Below, one piece after another: positions 1 through 4,533 of a DNA stretch of 6,161 nt. Each line of letters starts with the position of its first letter. Position 1 is the stretch's first letter. The notes under the pieces were generated by a model, which was not told where the DNA came from, made no database searches, and saw only the letters and a program-made list of their open reading frames with translations. A program made the position numbers and the translations under genes. The DNA lies in contig DAOVMP010000034.1 of NCBI GenBank assembly GCA_030630695.1, positions 1 to 6,161 of the forward strand, in the 5' to 3' direction. Origin of the DNA: Candidatus Woesearchaeota archaeon. GTDB taxonomy: Archaea; Nanobdellota; Nanobdellia; Woesearchaeales; ARS49.

Positions 1-11
1 ATATAAACCTT

Positions 12-61
12 TCGGAAAAATTGTTTTATTCCAACTTATTTCTATTTCGGAAGTTTTCCGA
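12..61. repeat. Imperfect inverted repeat near left edge
   Basis: The 8-base arm tcggaaaa at 12-19 is complementary to ttttccga at 54-61. The right arm can instead form a tight 6-bp hairpin with tcggaa at 47-52, leaving a 3-nt loop. No gene is recognisable around it, so it could be a terminator of a gene left of the window or part of an untranslated region. In sequence this AT-rich hairpin stands apart from the GAATTC-containing palindromes further right. Confidence 0.3.
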
Positions 62-74
62 CGGCAAAAGCAAA

Positions 75-86
75 ACTATATAAATG
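75..86 (+). promoter_or_regulatory. TATA-like box in the gene-free left end
   Basis: The string ctatataaatg is a good match to an archaeal TATA box. A transcript from it would begin near 105-110 and give a leader of more than 120 nt before the BRO-N ATG at 234, covering all the palindromes at 97-180. The box is nearly symmetrical and could also fire leftward. Apart from this box and the palindromes I see nothing supportable in 1-190. Confidence 0.3.
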
Positions 87-96
87 ATTATTACGT

Positions 97-180
97 TAGG
101 AATTCCTATCCTCTATTGGAGAGAGATTAAAAGAACTATTAGATAGGGATAATCAGGGAATTCCTGAGCGTGCTCAGGAA
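97..180. repeat. Nested palindromic block upstream of the BRO-N gene
   Basis: Several inverted repeats lie close together. Positions 97-108 (taggaattccta) are a perfect 12-bp palindrome. The arms cctatc at 105-110 and gatagg at 142-147 can pair around an inner ctct/agag hairpin (111-114 with 120-123). Positions 154-166 carry a near-palindromic cagggaattcctg. Positions 161-180 form 9-bp arms (ttcctgagc / gctcaggaa) around a central GT. The elements GGAATTC, GAATTCCTGA, TGAGCRTGCTC and GAACC recur in the same order in the adk-truD intergenic region. A dispersed palindromic repeat is therefore more likely than a single-gene operator, although the block sits just upstream of the BRO-N TATA box and could affect it. 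Confidence 0.65.
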
Positions 181-189
181 CCAGCACTA

Positions 190-200
190 TTTTAAATATA
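190..200 (+). promoter_or_regulatory. TATA-like box for the BRO-N gene
   Basis: The string ttttaaatata closely resembles the boxes ahead of other genes here (tttaaatat at 2678, tttaaatata at 3341). With the usual spacing of about 26 nt, transcription would start near 221. That lies downstream of the in-frame TTG at 201 and ATG at 204, and about 12 nt before the ATG at 234, which is the main reason for preferring 234 as the start. Confidence 0.5.
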
Positions 201-233
201 TTGATGGTGATTCCTGACACCTTACAAAATACA

Positions 234-1145
234 ATGAAACAAAATAAATCACTAATCGTATTCCAGGGAAAGAATATAAGAAGAATATGGCATAATAAAC
301 AATGGTATTTTTCTGTAATTGATATAGTTCAGGTATTAACAGAAAGCTCTAGAGCAAGGAAATATTGGTCGGATTTAAAGCTAAAATTAAAGCAAGAGGA
401 AGATTTTGAGGTGTCCGAAAATATCGGACAACTGAAACTTAAGTCATCTGATGGAAAATATTATGCTACAGATTGCGCTAATGTTGAAACATTGTTTAGA
501 ATTATCCAATCTATTCCTTCTCCGAATGCTAATAAATTTAAACTATGGCTTGCGAGAGTTGGTTATGAACGAACACAAGAAATAGAAAATCCTGAACTGG
601 CACAAGATAGAGCAAAAGAATATTATGAACTAAAGGGCTATCCAAAAGAATGGATAGATAAACGAATTAGAGGCATAGCAATAAGACAAGAACTAACAGA
701 AGAGTGGAAAAATAGAGAAATTAAAACAGAAAAAGAATTTGCAATCTTAACTAATGAAATTAGCAAAGCAACCTTTGGAATACCTATTCAAAAACATAAG
801 CAAATCAAAGGATTAGACCCAAAATTCCAAAACCAAAATCTTAGAGATCATATGAATGATTTGGAACTAATCTTTTCCATGTTAGGAGAAAAGGTATCAA
901 CAGAGATAACCAAAAATAAAGATTCTCAAGGCTTTGATGAGTGCAAGGATGCAGCAAAACAAGGGGGAAATGTTGCAGGCAAAGCAAGAATCGATGCTGA
1001 AAAACGGATTGGAAAGCCTATAACAACAAGGGAAAACTATAAGGAATTACCAGAAACCCAAGAAAAACAATGTTTTTCTGGGCCCAAAAAATCAAAGAGA
1101 TTTTTTAGGGGAAAGAGAAAGAAATTAACAGGAGGAGATCAATGA
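234..1145 (+). CDS. BRO-N domain / DinD-like protein
   Basis: The predicted product is a 303-residue soluble protein. Its N-terminal part (about residues 5-115) matches the BRO family N-terminal domain, with cues IRRIWHNKQWYFSVIDIV, the TDCAN turn and IQSIPSPNANKFKLWLA. The rest matches the conserved helical part of DinD-like proteins: RTQEIENPELAQDR, KGYPKEWIDKRIRGIAIRQ, EISKATFGI and LRDHMNDLELIFSMLGE. BRO-N domains bind DNA in phage antirepressors and baculovirus BRO proteins, and E. coli DinD antagonises RecA filaments. The role in archaea is not established, so a regulatory or DNA-damage role is inference. The last 30 or so residues are strongly basic (KKSKRFFRGKRKK) and may contact nucleic acid. 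The frame is open back to TTG 201, but the promoter position favours ATG 234. The gene is A-rich compared with the T-rich coding strands at 2700-5600, compatible with an accessory origin. Its stop overlaps the next small ORF. Confidence 0.85.
   Translation: MKQNKSLIVFQGKNIRRIWHNKQWYFSVIDIVQVLTESSRARKYWSDLKLKLKQEEDFEVSENIGQLKLKSSDGKYYATDCANVETLFRIIQSIPSPNANKFKLWLARVGYERTQEIENPELAQDRAKEYYELKGYPKEWIDKRIRGIAIRQELTEEWKNREIKTEKEFAILTNEISKATFGIPIQKHKQIKGLDPKFQNQNLRDHMNDLELIFSMLGEKVSTEITKNKDSQGFDECKDAAKQGGNVAGKARIDAEKRIGKPITTRENYKELPETQEKQCFSGPKKSKRFFRGKRKKLTGGDQ
1131..1138 (+). promoter_or_regulatory. Strong Shine-Dalgarno for the 26-aa ORF
   Basis: The string ggaggaga lies within the last codons of the BRO-N gene, about 6 nt before the ATG at 1142. 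It is the strongest ribosome-binding site in the window. Most other genes here have no Shine-Dalgarno and appear leaderless, so its presence argues that the small ORF behind it is translated. Confidence 0.55.
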
Positions 1146-1222
1146 AACAAATAAGTAAAAAAGACATAGAAGATGCACATTACCTATATAGACTATTTAA
1201 AGATAAACTAAAAAATATTTAA
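1142..1222 (+). CDS. Small ORF (26 aa) coupled to the BRO-N gene
   Basis: The ORF encodes a 26-residue, Lys-rich peptide (starts MKQISKKDIEDAHYLYRLFK), probably a single amphipathic helix. It has no signal peptide or membrane segment. Its ATG overlaps the TGA of the BRO-N gene as ATGA (1142-1145) and is preceded by ggaggaga at good spacing, a typical translationally coupled arrangement. I do not recognise the product. It could be a genuine small protein made with the BRO-N protein or the N-terminal remnant of a longer protein that has decayed. The Shine-Dalgarno and overlap are visible; any function would be a guess. Confidence 0.42.
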   Translation: MKQISKKDIEDAHYLYRLFKDKLKNI

Positions 1223-1273
1223 ACGATTTAACCAGCAATGTAATATAGAGGGGGTATTTGATAAATATTTAAA

Positions 1274-1429
1274 ATGAGATTTCCAAAAATAGATTTAAAA
1301 GAATTAGAAAAATTCAAAGAACAGAATTTCAAAGAAAGACTAGAATTTATTGATAAATACGCAGAATGGGTTAAAAAACAGCCTAATAAAAAATGGAGTT
1401 CTCAACAGAATAAAATAATTGATTCTTAA
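1274..1429 (+). CDS. Small hypothetical protein (51 aa)
   Basis: The ORF encodes a 51-residue charged protein beginning MRFPKIDLKELEKFKEQNF and ending with a WSSQQNKIIDS motif. The composition is protein-like: Lys/Glu-rich predicted helices, aromatic residues spaced through the middle (ERLEFIDKYAEWVKKQP), and no low-complexity junk. I do not recognise a named family. The abrupt stop after IIDS could mean a truncated version of a longer relative. The start is ATG 1274. A weak TATA-like taatatag at 1241-1248 lies about 30 nt upstream, or the ORF may be read through from the BRO-N operon. It ends 3 nt before the convergent GTPase gene. Confidence 0.5.
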   Translation: MRFPKIDLKELEKFKEQNFKERLEFIDKYAEWVKKQPNKKWSSQQNKIIDS

Positions 1430-1432
1430 AAT

Positions 1433-2626
1433 TCATTTCCCGCTAATAATTTCAATAACATCGCCGTGTTTTAAAACATGATCCCGCCCAATTGTTCTTT
1501 TGGTTTTAACATCTATTGCCCGGATAAACTTATCTCCAAAGTCAGAGTGTAATCGATAGGCAAAATCTATTGCTTTAGATCCAGATGGTAATAAGAAACA
1601 GTCTGGCAGTATATTTCCATGAGAATCTGCTAATTTATTCATTCCTCCAGGAAATATTGCTATATACTTAAGCAGTTTAAAAACAGAATCATCAATCGCT
1701 TGTTGCACTCCAGTAGTTTGAAATTTTTCTAAAATATTTTCTTTAATAAACTCAAGAGCTTTTGATTGCTTCTCACTTGCTTTGCCAATAACGTCAAATA
1801 AAGAACTTCCAGGAATATATTTAATTATTTTTTTCTTAGCAGCTTCTTTTAAAGCTAATTCAGATTCTGCAGAACAAGGAATGACAATATAATCTGGAAA
1901 TTCTTTCTTAATCCGTTCATAATTCGCAGCAGCCCCTGGCAAATCGATTTTGTTTGCAGCGATTATCATTGGTTTTGTTTTTTTACGAAGATCTTGTGCT
2001 AAATGAAGTAAGTCTTCAGAAGTCCATTCTACTGGCTTTTCTACATTAAGTTCTAATTTTTTTACTGCATCATCAACCATTTCTTCGTTAACATTAAGGC
2101 CGGATAATTGTTTTCCAAGTATTCGTACTATTTCGCTTTTTTCTTGCTGCATTTGTCGGGCTAATCGACTCCATCCTTTTTTTAAAATAGAAAGATACCA
2201 CATGTCAAGTTCAACTTCTAAAAACTTGATATCAAACGCAGGATCATAGGTTCCAATTTCAACTGGTTCTCCTTTTTCATTAGTGCTTCCTGCAATATCA
2301 ACAATATGAATAAGAACATTTGCCTGTCGTAAATCATCTAAAAACTGATTGCCCATTCCTTTACCTTCGTGTGCTCCTGGAACAAGTCCTGCAACATCGA
2401 TTACTTCTACAGGAACAAAGCGTATTCCAGAAAGACAATACCCAAAGCGAGGATTGCATTTAACATTAAAGTGTTTCTCTGCACAGTCTACTCTGACATG
2501 TCCAAATCCCTTGTTTGGATCAATCGTGGCAAAAGGATAGTTTGCTATTAAAATCTCAGCAAGAGTTAATGCTTTGAAAAAAGTGCTTTTTCCAACATTT
2601 GCTTTACCAACAACTCCGATTATCAT
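1433..2626 (-). CDS. OBG/YchF-family GTPase, Ygr210/MJ1332 type, with TGS domain
   Basis: This 397-residue GTP-binding protein belongs to the TRAFAC OBG-HflX-like group and most resembles the archaeal/fungal Ygr210 (MJ1332) branch of the YchF family. Visible motifs are the P-loop GKANVGKST (residues 7-15), switch I around YPFATIDPN (30-38), G3 DVAGLVPGAHEGKG (77-90) with the family's glycine-rich switch II, G4 NKID (225-228) and G5 CSAES (251-255). The canonical NKxD motif fits specificity for GTP, whereas OLA1/YchF proteins with altered G4 prefer ATP. Residues from about 318 form a C-terminal TGS domain (AIDFAYRLHSDFGDKFIRAIDV, then LKHGDVIEI). Relatives associate with ribosomes or translation, but the exact role is unresolved. 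The length looks complete. A TATA box about 26 nt upstream of the ATG suggests a leaderless mRNA. It is transcribed divergently from the paralog triplet. Confidence 0.92.
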   Translation of the reverse strand: MIIGVVGKANVGKSTFFKALTLAEILIANYPFATIDPNKGFGHVRVDCAEKHFNVKCNPRFGYCLSGIRFVPVEVIDVAGLVPGAHEGKGMGNQFLDDLRQANVLIHIVDIAGSTNEKGEPVEIGTYDPAFDIKFLEVELDMWYLSILKKGWSRLARQMQQEKSEIVRILGKQLSGLNVNEEMVDDAVKKLELNVEKPVEWTSEDLLHLAQDLRKKTKPMIIAANKIDLPGAAANYERIKKEFPDYIVIPCSAESELALKEAAKKKIIKYIPGSSLFDVIGKASEKQSKALEFIKENILEKFQTTGVQQAIDDSVFKLLKYIAIFPGGMNKLADSHGNILPDCFLLPSGSKAIDFAYRLHSDFGDKFIRAIDVKTKRTIGRDHVLKHGDVIEIISGK

Positions 2627-2648
2627 ATGATTATCAAATAATACTTAT

Positions 2649-2656
2649 TATAAAAA
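2649..2656 (-). promoter_or_regulatory. TATA box of the GTPase gene
   Basis: On the minus strand this reads tttttata. It is centred about 26 nt before the GTPase ATG (2626), so transcription should begin at or next to the start codon. It lies only about 30 nt from the oppositely oriented box of the first paralog gene. Confidence 0.55.
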
Positions 2657-2677
2657 GCTTCCTTTTTCACCAAAAAC

Positions 2678-2686
2678 TTTAAATAT
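2678..2686 (+). promoter_or_regulatory. TATA box of the first triplet gene
   Basis: The string tttaaatat is centred about 26 nt before the ATG at 2708. No Shine-Dalgarno is present, so the mRNA is probably leaderless. Together with the minus-strand box at 2649-2656 it makes a compact divergent promoter region of about 80 nt. Confidence 0.6.
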
Positions 2687-2707
2687 CCTAATCTCTAGTT
2701 TTAAATT

Positions 2708-3319
2708 ATGACTATTATAAAACATAGGTATACTGATTATGATTCAGAGTTTACTACTATTGCAGATTATGTTGTGAATTATAAGGATGTCTTTATTATG
2801 AAGTCTGTTTATAGGCTTATGTATGAGTGGTTTATTGAAGAGGGATTTGCTAGCAGGAGTGATAAGGATTTTCCTGAAGTGTTTTATTTAGAAAAAGAAG
2901 GTAAAGCTGGTAAAGAGATGTGGATACGGTGGCGTTTTAACAAGAGCCCCTTAGGTAAAAAGATGAAGAAGTTCTGGCGCTATGATTTTGATGTTGATAT
3001 TCATGTTTTGGTTTTGGTTCCAGTTGAGACTATTGTTGATAACAAGAAAATAAAGGCGGATAAAGGAGAGGTTGAAATTCAGGTTAAAGCGAACTTAGTT
3101 TGGAATTGGGCTAATATGATTAAGAAAAATTCATTGTTAAAACCTTTTAGAAATATTATTTATCGTGTGTTTTTGCATGATACGAGAAAGCGTTTGGAAG
3201 ATGAATTATATGATGCTGCTTATGGTTTTCGTGAAGCCTTGGCAAATTTCTTTAAGATGCCTCATTTTGAGTCTAAAAAAGGCGGTATTGAAGCATTTGC
3301 TAGGAAACTGCCAGAATAA
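2708..3319 (+). CDS. Hypothetical protein, paralog triplet member 1
   Basis: The product is a 203-residue soluble protein of unknown function without signal peptide or membrane segment. It shares its layout with the next two genes. A first helix ends in W41-x4-G46-F47 (YEWFIEEGF). A strand-rich, Lys-rich centre includes FDVDIHVLVLVPVE (94-107). Then Gly120 begins GEVEIQVKANL and lies exactly 14 residues before an aromatic (W134) in a WNW turn. Helices follow from about 143 to 182 (FRNIIYRVFL, RLEDELYDAAYGFREAL). It is the longest member, with an extra Trp/Lys-rich insert at about 70-92 (MWIRWRF, MKKFWRY) and a Lys/Gly tail after 185. Basic and aromatic surfaces might suggest RNA or lipid contact, but that is a guess. 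It has its own leaderless promoter and is separated from member 2 by a hairpin and a new TATA box. Confidence 0.8.
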   Translation: MTIIKHRYTDYDSEFTTIADYVVNYKDVFIMKSVYRLMYEWFIEEGFASRSDKDFPEVFYLEKEGKAGKEMWIRWRFNKSPLGKKMKKFWRYDFDVDIHVLVLVPVETIVDNKKIKADKGEVEIQVKANLVWNWANMIKKNSLLKPFRNIIYRVFLHDTRKRLEDELYDAAYGFREALANFFKMPHFESKKGGIEAFARKLPE

Positions 3320-3320
3320 A

Positions 3321-3337
3321 ATCCTTTTGTAAAGGAT
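3321..3337 (+). terminator. Hairpin after the first triplet gene
   Basis: Arms atccttt (3321-3327) and aaaggat (3331-3337) form a perfect 7-bp stem with a 3-nt loop. It starts one base after the stop codon and is followed by a short T run that merges into the next TATA box. The position suits a transcript end or mRNA 3' stabiliser. Archaeal termination relies more on U-tracts than on hairpins, so the role is tentative. Confidence 0.4.
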
Positions 3338-3340
3338 AGT

Positions 3341-3350
3341 TTTAAATATA
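3341..3350 (+). promoter_or_regulatory. TATA box of the second triplet gene
   Basis: The string tttaaatata is centred about 26 nt before the ATG at 3372, again predicting a leaderless transcript that would also carry the third triplet gene. Confidence 0.6.
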
Positions 3351-3371
3351 ATAATATTTATTTTTTAGTCT

Positions 3372-3863
3372 ATGGCAGTCAAAGAGGAAAAGTTTCCAAC
3401 TATTTTCGTTAGACATAGAGGAAGTTTTGATTTTGATAAGATTTGCCAAAACATAAAGTCGTGGTATGATGAAAACGGATATGAATTTCATGCCACAAAA
3501 CATAAGCATAAAGTTGCAGAAGAAGAGCTTAAGTATCACGGCGAGCGTAAAATCACAGGATATATCAAGTTTTTCATTCATCTCCAAATTCGTACAAGAG
3601 AGATGAAGACAGTTGAAGTGATTAAGAACGGTCAAAAGATTCAGGTGCAGACAGGACTTATCACATTTGATATAGTTCCTTCGTATAAGTTGGATTATGA
3701 GAACCGCTTTGGAAAGAATAAATGGTTAAGAGCAATTCAGGATTTTTATCATAAATATATTATAAAACGGAAAATTGAGGATTACTGGGAAGATGAGCTG
3801 TTTTTGCAGGCAGGCAGTCTTATAACCGTGATTAAAGCAAGTCTAGAATACGAGGCGATGTAA
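3372..3863 (+). CDS. Hypothetical protein, paralog triplet member 2
   Basis: The product is a 163-residue soluble protein of unknown function and probably the member closest to the core fold. The predicted order is as follows. Strand IFVRHRGSFDFD comes first (11-22). Helix KICQNIKSWYDENGY (23-37) ends in W31-x4-G36-Y37. A charged strand follows (38-60), then YIKFFIHLQIRTR (64-76), a KNGQKI hairpin turn, and GLITFDIVPSYKLDY (95-109) with Gly95 exactly 14 residues before Tyr109. Helices fill 117-160 (WLRAIQDFYHKYIIKRKIEDYWEDEL). The pattern beta-alpha-beta-beta-beta-alpha-alpha is my inference from sequence. No catalytic motif, Cys cluster or nucleotide-binding loop is visible. It has its own TATA box and is followed after one nucleotide by member 3, so the two are surely co-transcribed. 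Confidence 0.82.
   Translation: MAVKEEKFPTIFVRHRGSFDFDKICQNIKSWYDENGYEFHATKHKHKVAEEELKYHGERKITGYIKFFIHLQIRTREMKTVEVIKNGQKIQVQTGLITFDIVPSYKLDYENRFGKNKWLRAIQDFYHKYIIKRKIEDYWEDELFLQAGSLITVIKASLEYEAM
3852..3860 (+). promoter_or_regulatory. Shine-Dalgarno-like site for the third triplet gene
   Basis: The string gaggcgatg sits in the last codons of the second triplet gene, with GAGG about 9 nt before the ATG at 3865. It differs by few bases from the archaeal consensus ggaggtga. An internal operon gene needs such a site, whereas the leaderless first genes do not, so this supports both the operon and the start choice. Confidence 0.45.
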
Positions 3864-3864
3864 T

Positions 3865-4368
3865 ATGTCAGAACAACAAACGATTGTGCCTAAGGAAACA
3901 ATGACTTTGGAAGGCATTTTTAATATTAAAGATATTAGAAATGTAGTGGTTGATTGGATGTTTGCAAAGGCGTATGTTCCTATTGAAGAAAAAGCTCAGC
4001 AGGTTGTAAAAAAGGATAAAAAATTTTTCGAATTTAAGTTTAAGCCGTATAAGAAATTAAGTGATTACGCAAAATGTATTATCAAGATTACTATTTCTGC
4101 CTTTAATTGCAAAGATGTGATGGTTAGTGTTTTTGGTAAAAAGAAAAAAATGCTTGAAGGTAAAGTTTTGATTAAGGTTGAGGGTATTTTAGAGACAGAT
4201 TATGAAGCAAGATGGGAGCATCCTTGGATGTATGCGGTTAGAGTTATTGCTGAAAAATACATTATTGCTCCTTTTGTAAGTCATCATGCTAAGTATGTTG
4301 AAGCTGAAGCGCATCAGATTAGTTCTCAGTTAAGAGGCTATTTGAATCTGCAGAAAAGGGTTAAATAG
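3865..4368 (+). CDS. Hypothetical protein, paralog triplet member 3
   Basis: The product is a 167-residue soluble protein of unknown function with the same skeleton as the two genes before it. It has strand MTLEGIFNI (13-21), helix DIRNVVVDWMFAKAY (23-37) with W31-x4-A36-Y37, and strands around FFEFKFKPYKK (54-64) and AKCIIKITISAF (69-80). A Lys-rich turn (GKKKKMLEG, 91-99) follows, then GKVLIKVEGILETDY with Gly99 exactly 14 residues before Tyr113. C-terminal helices contain WMYAVRVIAEKYI and EAEAHQISSQLRGYL. Overall identity to members 1 and 2 is low, so homology rests on the matched spacing and pattern. It begins one nucleotide after the stop of member 2 and uses the Shine-Dalgarno at 3852-3860. 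Its C-terminal part is richer in His and Ala than in the others, which could mean a different binding surface. Function cannot be assigned. Confidence 0.82.
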   Translation: MSEQQTIVPKETMTLEGIFNIKDIRNVVVDWMFAKAYVPIEEKAQQVVKKDKKFFEFKFKPYKKLSDYAKCIIKITISAFNCKDVMVSVFGKKKKMLEGKVLIKVEGILETDYEARWEHPWMYAVRVIAEKYIIAPFVSHHAKYVEAEAHQISSQLRGYLNLQKRVK

Positions 4369-4380
4369 TTAATACAAAAT

Positions 4381-4389
4381 TTTATAAAT
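4381..4389 (+). promoter_or_regulatory. TATA box of the tRNA gene
   Basis: The string tttataaat is centred about 30 nt before the first base of the tRNA, the usual position for an archaeal tRNA promoter. The tRNA is thus probably transcribed independently of the triplet genes, with only a few bases of 5' leader for RNase P to remove. Confidence 0.55.
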
Positions 4390-4414
4390 AGCTTGGATAT
4401 TCATTTTACTATAG

Positions 4415-4487
4415 GCCCTCGTAGCTTAGCAGCTATAGCGGGTGGTTTGTAACCACCAGATCGCCGGTGCAAATCCGGCCGAGGGCT
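4415..4487 (+). tRNA. tRNA-Thr (anticodon TGT)
   Basis: A full 73-nt cloverleaf is visible: acceptor gccctcg (4415-4421) with cgagggc (4480-4486), anticodon stem ggtgg/ccacc, 7-nt loop tttgtaa with anticodon TGT at 4448-4450, T stem gccgg/ccggc, and discriminator T73. CCA is not encoded and there is no intron. G1-C72, C2-G71 and U73 suit archaeal threonine identity. The D stem is 3 bp plus a U13-U22 mismatch. T8-A14, G15-C48 and T54-A58 are kept. The D loop reads AGCAGCTA, so position 19 is C instead of G. The T loop reads TGCAAAT, so position 55 is G instead of the near-universal U. It charges Thr and reads ACA and probably other ACN codons. A T run follows directly. Confidence 0.95.
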
Positions 4488-4491
4488 TTTT
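4487..4491 (+). terminator. T-tract after the tRNA
   Basis: Five consecutive T residues begin at the discriminator base. Archaeal RNA polymerase terminates at such oligo-T tracts, so this is the likely end of the tRNA primary transcript. Confidence 0.4.
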
Positions 4492-4500
4492 CATTTAGCA

Positions 4501-4511
4501 AAATATATAAG
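4501..4511 (+). promoter_or_regulatory. TATA box of the unknown gene-adk operon
   Basis: The string aaatatataag is centred about 27 nt before the ATG at 4534, with no Shine-Dalgarno. The operon is probably leaderless for its first gene. Confidence 0.6.
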
Positions 4512-4533
4512 CAACTACTGTATTCTACTATAT

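Noticed and set aside
2..130. Plus-strand frame open from the left edge (about 42 codons)
   Set aside because: It could be the tail of a gene outside the window, but it runs through palindromes and a TATA box, and the translation shows no recognisable motif.
201..233. Upstream in-frame starts TTG 201 and ATG 204 for the BRO-N gene
   Set aside because: The best TATA box (190-200) would start transcription near 221, after both codons, and the first 11 residues do not look like the conserved N-terminus, which begins around MKQNKSLIVFQGK. They remain possible if the box at 75-86 is used.
412..430. 7-bp inverted repeat tgtccga / tcggaca inside the BRO-N gene
   Set aside because: It falls in conserved coding sequence and is short enough to be chance in codons for SENIGQ.
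1142..1429. Toxin-antitoxin pair formed by the two small ORFs
   Set aside because: Neither shows a known toxin or antitoxin motif, they are not overlapping, and the 26-aa peptide is very short. Nothing beyond their size supports the idea.
2349..2551. Two plus-strand open frames of 60-63 codons
   Set aside because: Both lie antisense to the well-supported GTPase gene, and their composition does not look like a real protein.
3342..3635. Minus-strand open frame of 97 codons
   Set aside because: It overlaps the promoter and first half of the second triplet gene in antisense. The Phe/Leu/Cys-rich translation is what antisense of Lys-rich coding sequence gives.
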